Of a DNA stretch of 64,000 nt, positions 1-11,101 are shown piece after piece (positions within the stretch are counted from its first letter, which is position 1; every line of letters begins with the position of its first letter). The stretch is from assembly GCA_964360445.1 (NCBI GenBank), contig CAYHWE010000001.1:1-64000 (forward strand). Direction: 5' to 3'. Source of the DNA: CAYHWE01 sp964360445. GTDB lineage: Bacteria > Patescibacteriota > Patescibacteriia > Patescibacteriales > JAKAJF01. A program made the position numbers and the translations under genes. A model generated the notes under the pieces. That model saw only the letters and a list, made by a program, of their open reading frames with translations, did not search any database and had not been told where the DNA came from.

Positions 1-954
1 CTCAAAGACGCCAAGATCGACATCAAGGACATCGACGAAATCGTCATGGTCGGCGGTATGACCCGCATGCCTTTGGTCCAGAAAAAAGTAAAGGAATTTT
101 TCGGCAAAGAACCGAACTTGAGCGTTAATCCGGACGAAGTGGTAGCTTTAGGCGCTGCTGTCCAGGCCGGCGTTTTGCAAGGCGAGGTAAAGGACGTATT
201 GCTTTTAGACGTTACTCCTTTGACTTTGGGCATTGAAACAATGGGCGGCGTATCGACTCCGATCATTGAAAGGAACACTACGATCCCGACTTCAAAATCC
301 CAGATCTTCTCAACCGCGGCTGACAATCAGCCAAGTGTTGAAATCAAGGTTTTACAAGGCGAACGTCCGATGGCGAACGATAATAAAGTATTGGGCAGGT
401 TCATGCTAGACGGCATCCCGCCGGCTCCACGCGGCGTTCCGCAGGTTGAAGTGAAATTCGATATCGATGCGAACGGAATCTTGCATGTGAGCGCGAAAGA
501 TAAAGCGACAAATAAAGAGCAGAAAATCACGATTACATCATCTTCCGGTTTGAGCAAGGAAGAAGTGGAGAAAATGAAAAAGGATGCGGAATTGCATGCG
601 GAAGAAGATAAGAAGAAAAAAGAAAATGCCGAAACAAAGAATCAGGCTGACGCGGTCGTCTTTACGACTGAAAAGATGATCAAGGAATCAGGAGACAAGA
701 TGAAGCCGGAAGACAAGAAAGAGTTGGAAGAAAAATTAGAAGCTTTGAAGAAAGTGAAAGATACGGATCAGGTTGAAGAAATTAAAAAGAATCTGGAGGA
801 GTTGAATAATGTCGCGCAAAGGATCGGCGCGGCGATGTATTCCGCCCAAGGCGGACAGACAGCCGGCGAACAGGCGAGCGGACCAGAAGCGGGAGCTGAA
901 GGAGGCGAGAAAAAAGAAGGTCCGGTTGAGGGAGAATTTGAGGAGAAGAAATAA
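1..954 (+). CDS. dnaK: Chaperone protein DnaK (Hsp70), C-terminal part
   Basis: The frame is open from base 1, so the gene starts upstream of the window; about 317 C-terminal residues are present. The fragment begins in the last part of the ATPase domain, with the Hsp70 segment [10 protein letters not shown]. It continues through the linker [15 protein letters not shown] into the substrate-binding beta domain, the helical lid, and an acidic tail ending EFEEKK. DnaK is a cytoplasmic ATP-driven folding chaperone working with DnaJ and GrpE; dnaJ follows about 0.6 kb downstream on the same strand. No frameshift is seen. Confidence 0.97.
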   Translation, partial: LKDAKIDIKDIDEIVMVGGMTRMPLVQKKVKEFFGKEPNLSVNPDEVVALGAAVQAGVLQGEVKDVLLLDVTPLTLGIETMGGVSTPIIERNTTIPTSKSQIFSTAADNQPSVEIKVLQGERPMANDNKVLGRFMLDGIPPAPRGVPQVEVKFDIDANGILHVSAKDKATNKEQKITITSSSGLSKEEVEKMKKDAELHAEEDKKKKENAETKNQADAVVFTTEKMIKESGDKMKPEDKKELEEKLEALKKVKDTDQVEEIKKNLEELNNVAQRIGAAMYSAQGGQTAGEQASGPEAGAEGGEKKEGPVEGEFEEKK

Positions 955-968
955 TTATATTCTCATTG

Positions 969-994
969 GTTGCCTGTTTAAAAAAACAGGCAAC
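969..994 (+). terminator. Hairpin after dnaK, probable terminator
   Basis: A perfect 11-bp stem (969-979 with 984-994) closes an AAAA loop 15 bases after the dnaK stop. The downstream T-run is weak, so it may be a leaky terminator or a 3'-end stabiliser. Confidence 0.55.
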
Positions 995-1021
995 TTGCTG
1001 ATAATAAAATTTTTAAAATTT

Positions 1022-1312
1022 ATGACAAACAAACCTCAACAACCAAATGAGATCCAGATCGTAGATAATATTCCAGGTTCGGAGTATGCCAATCTTATGC
1101 AGATCGGGAATCCTAATAGGGATGAATTCCATATACAGTTCATAACCGTTTCCGGATTGAGCGGAAGAGTGGTAAGTAAAGTCATTACTAATCCGGGCCA
1201 TTTCAAGAGGATGGTGGCGGTAATGAACGGCATGGTAGAGAAATATGAGGCGCAATATGGTAAGATAGTTGAAGCGCCTGATTTGGATAAGGAAATCGGA
1301 TTCAAGGCTTAG
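1022..1312 (+). CDS. DUF3467 family protein
   Basis: A 96-residue protein starting MTNKPQQPNEI. The order of segments matches small DUF3467 proteins: a short beta-rich N-terminus, then the FHIQFITVSGLSG core, then a helical stretch with HFKRMVAVMNGMVEKYE. The family has no established function. The frame is open further upstream, but that extension overlaps dnaK in another frame and crosses the hairpin, so the ATG at 1022 is preferred. A terminator follows directly. The protein is soluble, with no signal peptide or membrane helix. Confidence 0.75.
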   Translation: MTNKPQQPNEIQIVDNIPGSEYANLMQIGNPNRDEFHIQFITVSGLSGRVVSKVITNPGHFKRMVAVMNGMVEKYEAQYGKIVEAPDLDKEIGFKA

Positions 1313-1327
1313 TTTTAAAAAATAAAA

Positions 1328-1358
1328 AGGCGAACGCTCGGTTCGCCTCTGTATTTAT
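1328..1358. terminator. Probable bidirectional terminator
   Basis: An 8-bp stem (1328-1335 with 1341-1348) with a 5-base loop. On the plus strand it follows the DUF3467 stop. On the minus strand it is followed by a T-rich tract (bases 1321-1328 read in reverse), so it could also end the small minus-strand gene at 1377-1466. Confidence 0.7.
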
Positions 1359-1376
1359 TGCTTTCTGACTGTTTGT

Positions 1377-1466
1377 TTAACGATTATCATATTCTATGTC
1401 CGGTTCGGGGCGCATGACGATAAGCAAAAGAAGGACCCATAGAAGAATGAATATTTTTCTGATCAT
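1377..1466 (-). CDS. Very small membrane peptide (29 aa)
   Basis: A short minus-strand frame starting MIRKIFILLWVLLLLIV and ending in a polar tail, PEPDIEYDNR. It has a strong Shine-Dalgarno AAAGGAGGG four bases before the ATG and a terminator just downstream on its own strand. About 16 hydrophobic residues would form one membrane helix after a positively charged N-terminus. No family is recognised. It lies between DUF3467 and dnaJ, on the opposite strand. The ribosome-binding site and terminator argue that it is expressed. Confidence 0.5.
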   Translation of the reverse strand: MIRKIFILLWVLLLLIVMRPEPDIEYDNR

Positions 1467-1533
1467 AATACCCTCCTTTAAGAAATGAACTGCTATTAAA
1501 TATATTGTAAGCCAATTGATTTAAAATTTCAAT

Positions 1534-2613
1534 ATGTCAAAAGATTACTATAAAATTTTAGGCGTTGATAGGGGCGCGTCGCAGGAAGATGTTAAGAAGG
1601 CGTTCCGTAAATTGGCGCATCAATATCATCCTGATAAAACCGGCGGCGATGAGGAAAAATTTAAGGAAATAAATGAAGCTTATCAGGTTTTGGGAGATCC
1701 GAATAAGCGCGCGAAGTATGACCAATTCGGTTCATCTTTTGAAAGCGGCCAGGCCGGCGGCGGATTCCATGGCTTTGAAGGCTTCAGGGATTTCCAGGGA
1801 TTTTCAGAAGGTTTTAATATCAATATGGATGATCTCGGCGATGTGTTCGGAGATGTTTTTGGGTTTGGCAAGGAAAAAAAAGAGGGGAAAGCGAGACGGG
1901 GGAGTGACATAGAAGTCGATTTGTCGATAGAATTCATGGAAGCTGTTTTCGGGATTGAAAAAGAATTGAGCATCAATAAGCGCGCGCAATGCGAGAAATG
2001 CCATGGCAATGGGATCGAGCCGGGAGCGAAGGTCGATATATGCAAGACATGCGCGGGAACAGGACGCGTTACGAAAATGCAAAGGACATTTTTCGGCAAT
2101 ATGCAGGTGCAGATGACCTGTTCGGAATGCGGAGGCGAAGGGAAGACTTATAGCCAGAAATGCGCAAAATGCCATGGCGTCGGCAATATAAAGGAAACTG
2201 TAAATCTAAAAGTGAAAATTCCGGCCGGCATAGATGACGGGCAGACTATCCGTTTAGCCGGACAAGGCGAGGCCGGTTCAAAGGGCGGCCCGGCAGGTGA
2301 TTTATATTTAAGGATAAGCGTAAGAAAAGATAGGAGATTTGAGCGGGAAGGGCATGATATCCGCTCCAAGGTTAATATCAATTTTACGCAGGCGGCTTTA
2401 GGTGATAAGATAGATGTGGAGACGGTTGACGGGCCGGTAGAATTAAAAATTCCGGACGGAACCCAGTCAGGAACCGTATTCAAATTAAAGGGAAAAGGCG
2501 TGACAAGGTTGAACGGCCACGGCCGCGGCGACCATCTTGTCGAAATAATAGTAAAAACCCCGACAGGTCTTAATCGAAAACAAAAAGATCTGTTGAAAGA
2601 ATCGGGATTATAA
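1534..2613 (+). CDS. dnaJ: Chaperone protein DnaJ (Hsp40)
   Basis: A 359-residue type I DnaJ. The J domain carries the HPD triad at residues 32-34, needed to stimulate DnaK ATPase. A Gly/Phe-rich linker spans about 68-112. Four zinc-binding CxxCxGxG repeats have cysteines at 154/157, 171/174, 197/200 and 211/214. Two beta-sandwich substrate-binding domains follow. Length and domain order are normal. It delivers unfolded clients to DnaK, encoded just upstream; grpE is not in this window. Confidence 0.97.
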   Translation: MSKDYYKILGVDRGASQEDVKKAFRKLAHQYHPDKTGGDEEKFKEINEAYQVLGDPNKRAKYDQFGSSFESGQAGGGFHGFEGFRDFQGFSEGFNINMDDLGDVFGDVFGFGKEKKEGKARRGSDIEVDLSIEFMEAVFGIEKELSINKRAQCEKCHGNGIEPGAKVDICKTCAGTGRVTKMQRTFFGNMQVQMTCSECGGEGKTYSQKCAKCHGVGNIKETVNLKVKIPAGIDDGQTIRLAGQGEAGSKGGPAGDLYLRISVRKDRRFEREGHDIRSKVNINFTQAALGDKIDVETVDGPVELKIPDGTQSGTVFKLKGKGVTRLNGHGRGDHLVEIIVKTPTGLNRKQKDLLKESGL

Positions 2614-2642
2614 ATATGGAAAATTTCGAAAAAGGAGGTTAT

Positions 2643-2984
2643 ATGCCGGATAATGATTGTCTTGATATGGCAATTCTTAACGGGATCATCGAGGAATTAA
2701 AAAAAGACACCGTAAAGGAAGGCGAGGAAAGGACTGAAATTTCTTTGCCGATTCTGGTCGGCGTTTACGCGAAAAGGGCGGGTTTGGCGAAGACATCCGA
2801 TCCTTCTGTTATGAATAAAATAATAGAGGAATTGGACAAGCAAGATATTCTTTATGATCGCAGGATCGCCATATCCCTCCTTGGAAATGCGGAAAAGACT
2901 AATATGACGCCGCCATCCAGGAAAAGGCCTCTTGGCCCCGGGAGTAAGGGGATTGATAGATCAATTCCCGTAGGCGACAAATAA
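2643..2984 (+). CDS. Hypothetical protein downstream of dnaJ (113 aa)
   Basis: A soluble 113-residue protein starting MPDNDCLDMAIL. The start at 2643 is chosen because a consensus Shine-Dalgarno AAAGGAGG lies just upstream; an in-frame ATG at 2616 has no such site. The first two thirds are predicted helical with alternating charged residues. The tail is basic and proline/glycine-rich (PPSRKRPLGPGSKG). No family is recognised. It lies 29 bp after dnaJ and is followed by a terminator, so it is probably the last gene of the dnaJ transcript. Confidence 0.65.
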   Translation: MPDNDCLDMAILNGIIEELKKDTVKEGEERTEISLPILVGVYAKRAGLAKTSDPSVMNKIIEELDKQDILYDRRIAISLLGNAEKTNMTPPSRKRPLGPGSKGIDRSIPVGDK

Positions 2985-2986
2985 AA

Positions 2987-3017
2987 GGCGCTTTTTTATT
3001 GAGAAGCGCCATTTTAT
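2987..3017 (+). terminator. Rho-independent terminator after the dnaJ unit
   Basis: A 7-bp GC-rich stem (2987-2993 with 3004-3010), a 10-base loop, then ATTTTATTT. It separates the chaperone genes from the ATP synthase operon. Confidence 0.75.
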
Positions 3018-3047
3018 TTGACTTTTAACCTGTAAATAATATAAAAT
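3018..3047 (+). promoter_or_regulatory. Predicted sigma-70 promoter of the ATP synthase operon
   Basis: TTGACT at 3018 is followed by TATAAA at 16-bp spacing or TAAAAT at 18-bp spacing. It lies between the preceding terminator and the first atp gene. Confidence 0.5.
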
Positions 3048-3109
3048 AGTAATATAAGCGATTTTGTTAATAATCAAGGACCATTGCGGCCTTGTTTATT
3101 TTGTTATTT

Positions 3110-3382
3110 ATGGATAATAAAGAGGAAAAACAGCCGAAAGAGAGTGGAAATGCCTGGTGGGCGCCGGCCTTGTTGATCTTTGCAAGATTATCCGGTTGGA
3201 TATTTTTTCCTGTAATATTGGCTATTTTTGTCGGAAGATGGTTAGATGAAAAATATAGCTCGCATCCCTGGCTGTCGCTTTTAAGCATCGGAGCGGCGTT
3301 CGTTATTTCTATGTTCGGATTAGCCTCTAACGCAATCAAGGAGCTGAATAAATGGAATAAAGAAAATAAGGATAAAAAATAG
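3110..3382 (+). CDS. AtpZ/AtpI-like small membrane protein
   Basis: A 90-residue protein with two predicted membrane helices (about 20-43 and 53-75) and charged ends. The segment GRWLDEKYSSHPW between the helices is typical of AtpZ/AtpI-type proteins encoded first in F-ATPase operons. These proteins are implicated in c-ring assembly or magnesium/calcium transport. The ATG at 3110 is used; a TTG at 3092 could add six hydrophobic residues but is less likely. It is the first gene of the atp operon, 13 bp before atpB. Confidence 0.75.
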   Translation: MDNKEEKQPKESGNAWWAPALLIFARLSGWIFFPVILAIFVGRWLDEKYSSHPWLSLLSIGAAFVISMFGLASNAIKELNKWNKENKDKK

Positions 3383-3395
3383 GATTTTAAATACT

Positions 3396-4247
3396 ATGTG
3401 CACAGAAGAACAATTGGAAACATGTCCGGATGAAGCCAATGCCGAGATTATTCATGAAACGACTATTTTCGCCGAGCCGATTTTCAATATCGGCAGTTTT
3501 CATGTGACTAATTCATTGCTGAATTCATGGTTAGTGGTCTTTATTGTCGTTATCATCAGCCTGATCGTCAGGTCGAAAGTAAGCGCCGTGCCGCAAAAAT
3601 TGCAGAATGTCTTTGAAATGGTGATCGAGATGTTTTTGGGAGTTTTTGATTCCGTAACAGGTTCAAGAGAAAAGTCATTGAAATTTTTCCCTCTCGTATT
3701 CAGTTTTTTCATTTTCATCCTGCTGAATAATTGGCTCGGGCTGCTTCCCGGCATCGGTTCTATCGGAAATGTCATCGCCGAACATGGCGAGAAAATTTTC
3801 GTCCCTTATTTCAGGGGCGGGACGGCGGACCTGAATACGACCCTGGCGCTTGCAATTATCGGAGTCGTGGCAAGCCATATCATCGGCGTAACGGCAGTCG
3901 GCGTCTGGCATTATCTGAATAAATTCATCAATATCAAGGCATTATTGGAAATCCCTAAAAAAGTCTTTAAAGAACCGACGATATTGATAATCAATCCGAT
4001 CAAGATTTTCGTAGGGCTTATCGAACTGACAGGGGAAGTTGCCAAGGTAGCCAGCCTTTCTTTCCGTCTTTTCGGAAATATTTTCGCAGGCGAAGTCCTG
4101 CTCGCGTCCATGTCCGCGATTTTAGCCTTTGTGCTGCCGATCCCGTTCATGTTTTTAGAGATAATAGTCGGCTTGATACAGGCATTGATTTTTGCTATGC
4201 TGATTCTGGTATATTTATCGATAAATACAAGCCACGAAGAACATTAA
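3396..4247 (+). CDS. atpB: F-type ATP synthase subunit a
   Basis: A 283-residue polytopic membrane protein of the F0 sector. It forms the half-channels beside the c-ring. The essential arginine is visible as R224 in LSFRLFGNIFAGE, followed by the usual last two helices. The N-terminal 30 residues are acidic and would lie outside the first helix. It is preceded by the AtpZ-like gene and followed by a palindromic AT-rich spacer before atpE. Length is in the family's normal range. Confidence 0.96.
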   Translation: MCTEEQLETCPDEANAEIIHETTIFAEPIFNIGSFHVTNSLLNSWLVVFIVVIISLIVRSKVSAVPQKLQNVFEMVIEMFLGVFDSVTGSREKSLKFFPLVFSFFIFILLNNWLGLLPGIGSIGNVIAEHGEKIFVPYFRGGTADLNTTLALAIIGVVASHIIGVTAVGVWHYLNKFINIKALLEIPKKVFKEPTILIINPIKIFVGLIELTGEVAKVASLSFRLFGNIFAGEVLLASMSAILAFVLPIPFMFLEIIVGLIQALIFAMLILVYLSINTSHEEH

Positions 4248-4249
4248 GT

Positions 4250-4345
4250 ATGATTCTTAATTTCTAATTTCCAATTTTGAATTGAAAATTAAATCATTGA
4301 GAATTGTTTGAAAATTGAAAATTAGAAATTAAGAATTAATATATA
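4250..4345. repeat. AT-rich snap-back palindrome between atpB and atpE
   Basis: The left part reads TTCTAATTTCCAATTTTGAA and the right part GAAAATTGAAAATTAGAAAT, an imperfect inverted repeat able to fold back on itself. Similar spacers recur at 4670, 5677, 39545, 46450, 49165 and 52385. No gene is seen in it. Confidence 0.65.
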
Positions 4346-4346
4346 A

Positions 4347-4616
<270 letters not shown>

Positions 4617-4669
4617 TGCTATGACTGGGAGAGGTTAAAGTTTTAGCCTCCCCGTCTCATATTGTTATC

Positions 4670-4775
4670 AGTAATGTAAAATGCAAAAATCAAAAATCAA
4701 AATGACAGTGTAAAATTTAAAATCATTTTTACATTTTCAATTGTCATTTTACATTTTTATATTTACACTTTAATT
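4670..4775. repeat. AT-rich snap-back palindrome between atpE and atpF
   Basis: An imperfect inverted repeat built from AATGACAGTGTAAAATTTAA and its near complement (ATTTTACATTTTTATATTTA). It belongs to the same spacer family as 5677 and 39545. No coding sequence is seen. Confidence 0.65.
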
Positions 4776-4783
4776 TAAACATC

Positions 4784-5272
4784 ATGGAGAGCCTTATTGA
4801 AACATTTCATATCGATATAAAGTTATTATCAGCCCAGGCTGTAAATTTCGCGATAGTGTTTTTTGCCCTGTATTTTTTCGCTTTGAAGCCGTTGATGAAA
4901 GTCATGCGGGAAAGGACGCAAAAAATCGAAAAGAGCCTGGATGACGCGAAGCAGATTGAAGAAAAACTGAATCAGGCGAAAGAGGAATACAATATCATCA
5001 TCGCCCAGGCCAAGAGAGAATCGAATGAGCTCCTGGAAAAAGCGAACAGGACGGCTGAGGAAAAGAAAAAGGAAATCGTCGCTAAATCAAAAGATGAGAT
5101 CGGGCAGGTCATAAACCAGGAAAAAGCCAAGATGCAGGCCGAAAAGGCGCAGATATTGAAAGACATAAAAAAAGATGTTTCTTCTTTGGTTGCCGATTCG
5201 CTGGAAAAGATCCTGGGAGAAAAGATAGATCTGAAAAAAGATAAGGAATTGATCAAAAAGATAATAAAATAA
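4784..5272 (+). CDS. atpF: F-type ATP synthase subunit b
   Basis: A 162-residue protein with one N-terminal membrane helix (about 18-37, VNFAIVFFALYFFALKPL) and a long charged coiled coil, the peripheral stalk linking F0 to F1. Length is normal for bacterial subunit b. It ends one base before atpH, consistent with translational coupling. Confidence 0.95.
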   Translation: MESLIETFHIDIKLLSAQAVNFAIVFFALYFFALKPLMKVMRERTQKIEKSLDDAKQIEEKLNQAKEEYNIIIAQAKRESNELLEKANRTAEEKKKEIVAKSKDEIGQVINQEKAKMQAEKAQILKDIKKDVSSLVADSLEKILGEKIDLKKDKELIKKIIK

Positions 5273-5273
5273 G

Positions 5274-5768
<495 letters not shown>

Positions 5769-5773
5769 AATAT

Positions 5774-7282
5774 ATGAGCATAACAAAGGATTTCATCATT
5801 GAACAATTAAAAGAGCAGATAGCTGACTTTAAGGCGGACGCGAAAAAGGAAACTGTCGGTTATGTGACGGAAGTCGGAGACGGCATCGCGAGGATTTCAG
5901 GGCTGACTGACGTCATGATGTCGGAAATGCTTGAATTCAAGACTGAGGGCGGAAAAGCTTACGGCGTGGCTTTGAACCTGGAAGAAGACAGCGTCGGCGC
6001 TATCATTTTAGGCGATCACACCGGGGTGAAAGAGGGCGCTTTGGTAAAAGCGACAAGGAGGATTTTGGAAGTACCGGTCGGAAACGAGATGATCGGACGC
6101 GTAATCAATCCATTGGGCGAAGCCGTTGACGGCAAGGGGGATATCGATACGGGTAAGCATTATCCTATTGAAAAAATCGCTCCCGGCGTAATCGCCCGCC
6201 AGTCAGTCAACCAGCCCTTGCAGACCGGCATCAAATCGATCGACGCTATGATTCCGATCGGACGCGGACAGAGAGAACTGATCATCGGCGACAGGCAGAT
6301 CGGCAAGACTTCTATCGCAATCGACACAATCATCAACCAAAGAGGCCAGGGCGTAAAATGTATTTATGTCGCTGTCGGGCAAAAGGAGTCAAAAATCGCC
6401 GGCATTGTTGCTAAATTGGAAGAAACGGGCGCCATGGAATACACGACAGTAGTATTGGCAGGCGCTTCTGATCCGGCATCTTTGTTATACATCGCTCCAT
6501 ACTCCGGCACCGCTTTGGCTGAATATTTCTTAGACAAGGGTGAAGATGTCCTGATTGTCTATGATGATTTATCCAAGCACGCTGTCGCTTATCGTGAAAT
6601 TTCTCTATTGCTCCGAAGACCGCCGGGACGCGAAGCTTATCCGGGAGATGTTTTCTATTTACACTCAAGGCTTTTGGAAAGAGCTTGCCGCCTGAATAAA
6701 GAGCACGGCGGAGGTTCGATCACCGCTTTGCCTATCATTGAAACACAGGCTGGCGACGTGTCAGCTTACATTCCTACAAACGTGATTTCTATCACTGACG
6801 GTCAGATTTATCTTGAACCGGATCTGTTTTACAAAGGCAATCGTCCGGCTGTGAACGCAGGCCTTTCCGTGTCCCGCGTAGGCAGCTCAGCGCAGATCAA
6901 GCCGATGAAAAAAGTTGCAGGAAAGATGAGGTTGGAAGCCGCTCAGTTCCGCGAATTAGCCGCTTTTGCCCAGTTCGGTTCTGACTTGGACGCGGAAACA
7001 AAAGCAAAATTGGAAAGAGGGAAGAGATTGACTGAAGTTTTAAAACAAGATGTATATTCTCCATTGCCGGTAGCGAACCAGGTATTAGTATTCTACGCTT
7101 TGATCAATGGATTTATCGATGATGTAAAAGTAGAGGATGTGATAAAATGGGAAGCCGGTTTGCATAGATATGCAGAAACAAACGGAGAAGCAGTTTTAAC
7201 AGAAATCACAAAGGGGGAATATAGTGATGAGTTAGAGGTGAAAATGAAATCTTTGATTTCTGATTATAAATCAACATTGTAA
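5774..7282 (+). CDS. atpA: F-type ATP synthase subunit alpha
   Basis: A 502-residue protein of the F1 hexamer. It has an N-terminal beta barrel, a nucleotide-binding domain with P-loop GDRQIGKT at 172-179, and a helical C-terminal domain. The P-loop has isoleucine where threonine is usual, still within the Walker consensus. The [10 protein letters not shown] segment carries the arginine that reaches the catalytic site of beta. Length is typical. Confidence 0.97.
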   Translation: MSITKDFIIEQLKEQIADFKADAKKETVGYVTEVGDGIARISGLTDVMMSEMLEFKTEGGKAYGVALNLEEDSVGAIILGDHTGVKEGALVKATRRILEVPVGNEMIGRVINPLGEAVDGKGDIDTGKHYPIEKIAPGVIARQSVNQPLQTGIKSIDAMIPIGRGQRELIIGDRQIGKTSIAIDTIINQRGQGVKCIYVAVGQKESKIAGIVAKLEETGAMEYTTVVLAGASDPASLLYIAPYSGTALAEYFLDKGEDVLIVYDDLSKHAVAYREISLLLRRPPGREAYPGDVFYLHSRLLERACRLNKEHGGGSITALPIIETQAGDVSAYIPTNVISITDGQIYLEPDLFYKGNRPAVNAGLSVSRVGSSAQIKPMKKVAGKMRLEAAQFRELAAFAQFGSDLDAETKAKLERGKRLTEVLKQDVYSPLPVANQVLVFYALINGFIDDVKVEDVIKWEAGLHRYAETNGEAVLTEITKGEYSDELEVKMKSLISDYKSTL

Positions 7283-7286
7283 TTTT

Positions 7287-7325
7287 TACTCCCCATTAGC
7301 AAGGGGGAGATTAAGAGGGGGTATA
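7287..7325. repeat. CCCC/GGGG-type short repeat between atpA and atpG
   Basis: ACTCCCCATTAGCAAGGGGG followed by GATTAAGAGGGGG resembles the repeats at 21354 and 59230. It forms a short hairpin just before atpG. Confidence 0.5.
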
Positions 7326-7330
7326 ATAAA

Positions 7331-8275
7331 ATGGCAAAAACCAAGGAAATAAAATCAAGGATAAAATCTGTTTCCAATACGAAAAAGATCACGAGAGCGA
7401 TGGAGATGGTTTCAGCCGCAAAGATGCGAAAAGCGATCGAGGCTGTTTTGCGCACCAGGACTTACGCGAATTTGAGCTGGGAGACGGTCTTGAATTTGTC
7501 TCAGGCTTTAAGGAATGGCAACGGCGGCTATGTCCATCCCTTGCTTGCGAAGAGAGAAAATATCAGGAAGATCGGAGTCGTGCTGTTTACCTCGAACCGC
7601 GGATTATGCGGAGGGTTCAATGCAGCCGTGATAAACAAGATCCAGAAATATGTTGAAAATTCAGGCGGAGCGGAAGTCGATTTCTTCTTGGTCGGGAAAA
7701 AAGGCGTTGCCATCCATAAGAATTACGGATACAATATTGTCGCGGAATTTTCAAAATTGGATCTGTCTTCGGAGGTGAAAGAAATAATTCCGGTCGCGAA
7801 TATGGCGATGAATGACTTTTTGTCAGGCAAATACGATAAGATTTTTGCCGCTTACACTGATTTTGCAAGCGCTTCCAGACAGATTCCTCGCGTTAAGCAA
7901 TTATTGCCGGTTGATGTCGGCGCGGAAGATGGGCATTTGGGAATTGTCGGCGAAGATACGAGAGTCGGGATCACAAAAGAGTTTATTGAAGATAAAGAAG
8001 AAAAACATATCAGCGGATCGGAATATACATTCGAGCCAAGCCCGAAAGAAGTTTTGGATGCGATGATCCCGAGGCTGATCGAAGTGCAGCTTTTTCAAGC
8101 GTTATTGGAATCGAACGCATCCGAGCATAGCGCAAGGATGATGACGATGCATCAGGCGACAGACGCGGCTTCGGAAATGGTCAAGGAATTGACATTATTC
8201 TATAACAAAGCAAGACAGGCGGCGATTACGGCGGAAATCGCGGAAATCGCGGCAGGCGCAGAAGCGTTGAAATAA
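7331..8275 (+). CDS. atpG: F-type ATP synthase subunit gamma
   Basis: A 314-residue central-stalk subunit. The N-terminal helix carries the signature IKSVSNTKKITRAMEMVSAAKM. The central Rossmann-like domain includes FTSNRGLCGGFN. The C-terminal coiled coil ends with QARQAAITAEIAEIAAG-like sequence. It rotates inside alpha3beta3 and contacts the c-ring. It is slightly longer than average because of an insertion around 200-230. Confidence 0.96.
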   Translation: MAKTKEIKSRIKSVSNTKKITRAMEMVSAAKMRKAIEAVLRTRTYANLSWETVLNLSQALRNGNGGYVHPLLAKRENIRKIGVVLFTSNRGLCGGFNAAVINKIQKYVENSGGAEVDFFLVGKKGVAIHKNYGYNIVAEFSKLDLSSEVKEIIPVANMAMNDFLSGKYDKIFAAYTDFASASRQIPRVKQLLPVDVGAEDGHLGIVGEDTRVGITKEFIEDKEEKHISGSEYTFEPSPKEVLDAMIPRLIEVQLFQALLESNASEHSARMMTMHQATDAASEMVKELTLFYNKARQAAITAEIAEIAAGAEALK

Positions 8276-8281
8276 GTTTAA

Positions 8282-9676
<1,395 letters not shown>

Positions 9677-9684
9677 TCAAAAAA

Positions 9685-9784
9685 TGTCATTTCGAATGAG
9701 CGGCAGCGAGTGAGACCTGCCTGCGCAGGCAGGAATCTCGGCAATAGCATTTGACGAGATCTCTCGCATCCGCTCGAGATGACA
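9685..9784. repeat. Interspersed repeat, family A, copy 1
   Basis: A 100-bp element with terminal inverted repeats TGTCATTTCGA and TCGAGATGACA (one mismatch), between atpD and atpC. An 18-base palindrome (CCTGCCTGCGCAGGCAGG) is nested inside it and is absent from the second copy at 47819. Confidence 0.8.
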
Positions 9785-9792
9785 AAAGAATT

Positions 9793-10227
9793 ATGTCTCA
9801 AAAGACAATCAAATTTGAAATTGTTACTCCTGAGCGCGTTGTGCTTAAGGAGGAAATCACGCAGGCAACCGTTCCTACAAAGGAAGGGGAGATTACCGTA
9901 CTTCCGGACCATATCCCGTTGGTCGCGACTTTGCAGCCTGGGGTGATTGAAATAAAGAACAAGGCTGGGGAAAAGGAAGTAATGGCGGTTTCCGGCGGTT
10001 TTATCGAGGTTGTAAAAGATAAAATTGTGATATTGGCTGATACGGCAGAAAGAGCTGAGGAAATCAGTGTTGAAAGAGCGGAAGAAGCAAGGAAGAGAGC
10101 AGAAGATATCAAGAAGGGCGCAGCCCATAGGGATGATGTGAATTTCGCGGATGTGACAGCTAAGATTGAAAAGGAATTGGCAAGAGCAAGCGCAGTCAGA
10201 CGCTGGAGAAGACTCAAAAATCTATAA
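9793..10227 (+). CDS. atpC: F-type ATP synthase subunit epsilon
   Basis: A 144-residue protein starting MSQKTIKFEIVTPERVV. The N-terminal beta-sandwich contains TVPTKEGEITVLPDHIPLV, and a helical C-terminal hairpin follows. It couples gamma to the c-ring and can inhibit ATP hydrolysis. The ATG at 9793 is preferred over an in-frame start at 9751 that would lie in the family A repeat. It is the last atp gene; a terminator follows. Confidence 0.95.
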   Translation: MSQKTIKFEIVTPERVVLKEEITQATVPTKEGEITVLPDHIPLVATLQPGVIEIKNKAGEKEVMAVSGGFIEVVKDKIVILADTAERAEEISVERAEEARKRAEDIKKGAAHRDDVNFADVTAKIEKELARASAVRRWRRLKNL

Positions 10228-10232
10228 ATTTT

Positions 10233-10268
10233 AAAAAACGACAGAAGCCGCTTCAGTCGTTTTTATTT
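10233..10268 (+). terminator. Terminator of the ATP synthase operon
   Basis: An A-rich left arm with ACGAC (to 10242), an inner GAAG/CTTC helix, then GTCGTTTTTATTTT. It lies immediately after the atpC stop. Confidence 0.75.
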
Positions 10269-10312
10269 TGAGAAATTTTGAATTTGTCATTGCGAGGAGC
10301 GGAGCTCCTCAT

Positions 10313-10462
10313 TGTCATTCCCGACTCGATCGGGAATCCAGGGGTAACTAGTACTAAGGTGAATTTTTTACGAAAACTCTAGAAATAGATTCCTTGAAAT
10401 TTGTATGAATATCCGCCTTCCTGCTGGCCGACCCTGGATCCCCGCTTTCGCGAGGATGACAG
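10313..10462. repeat. Interspersed repeat, family B, copy 1 (150 bp)
   Basis: It starts TGTCATTCCCGACTCGATCG and ends CCCGCTTTCGCGAGGATGAC, and has internal GGATCC sites. It is nearly the same as 10779-10929, and a partial inverted copy lies at 21531. Short related hairpins lie just before it (10284-10312). It looks like a miniature non-autonomous element: no frame, complementary ends. Confidence 0.8.
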
Positions 10463-10477
10463 AATTGAGAAAATAAA

Positions 10478-10504
10478 AAACCCTCTCCGGTGGATTGGAG
10501 AGGG
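10478..10504 (-). terminator. Minus-strand terminator of the small membrane-protein gene
   Basis: Stem CCCTCTCC (10481-10488) pairs with GGAGAGGG (10497-10504). Read on the minus strand it is followed by a T-rich run (10471-10480). It lies just after the stop of the gene at 10512-10691. Confidence 0.75.
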
Positions 10505-10511
10505 CGGTGGG

Positions 10512-10691
10512 TCAATGAGGAAGGTGTGCGTTGATAGCGAAAATGTATTTATCGATAATGTCGATAATGCCGGGAAAGTATGTATTAATAATCGCTGAAA
10601 TGATCCCGATTATCCCGAGCAGTATTAAGGGAGAATATACAATAAGAACTTCTTTATTGTGCTCTCTCCTCATTTTTTTATAATCACGCAT
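10512..10691 (-). CDS. Small single-helix membrane protein (59 aa)
   Basis: A 59-residue protein starting MRDYKKMRREHNKEVL: a strongly basic N-terminus, then one hydrophobic helix (VLIVYSPLILLGIIGIISAI), then a short tail. A purine-rich AAAGGGGGG lies upstream of the ATG and a clear terminator follows on the same strand. The N-terminal charges suggest the helix inserts with its start in the cytoplasm. No family is recognised. It lies alone between two copies of repeat family B. Confidence 0.55.
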   Translation of the reverse strand: MRDYKKMRREHNKEVLIVYSPLILLGIIGIISAIINTYFPGIIDIIDKYIFAINAHLPH

Positions 10692-10778
10692 GTGACACCC
10701 CCCCTTTATTTTATTTTGAAAATAACGATAAATATAGTATAGCATAAATTTGTTAATTTGTCAATTACGGGCGTTTAT

Positions 10779-10929
10779 TGTCATTCCCGACTCCGATCGG
10801 GAATCCAGGGGTAATCCGTAATGAGGTGAAAATTAGTAATAAGATTATAGGAATCGCTTTCTTGAAAATTTGTAAAATATTCAGCTTCCTACGGGTAACC
10901 CTGGATCCCCGCTTTCGCGAGGATGACAG
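10779..10929. repeat. Interspersed repeat, family B, copy 2 (151 bp)
   Basis: The same ends as copy 1 (TGTCATTCCCGACTC and GCGAGGATGACA), with the middle diverged but alignable. The rest of 10930-11101 holds no gene; a 12-base word GATTATCATTGG is tandemly repeated at 10979-11002. Confidence 0.8.
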
Positions 10930-11101
10930 ATGGGGCAAGTAAAAATTATCCACTTGACTTTTAAATAGGGAGGAGTACGATTATCATTGGGATTATCATT
11001 GGGTGTGATTTTGAAGGAATTCTTCGAAAAAATACCTAAGGATAGTCCTTAAATGTTTTTGAAAAAAATGGAGCCGGACGGTTCCGAAATATAAAAATTT
11101 T

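Noticed and set aside
809..1021. Upstream extension of the DUF3467 gene
   Set aside because: It overlaps the end of dnaK in another frame and crosses the hairpin; the residues are unlike the family.
7331..8275. Long open frames on the opposite strand or other frames of atpG, atpD, rsmH and similar genes
   Set aside because: They are shadows of well-supported genes with no ribosome-binding sites or family resemblance.
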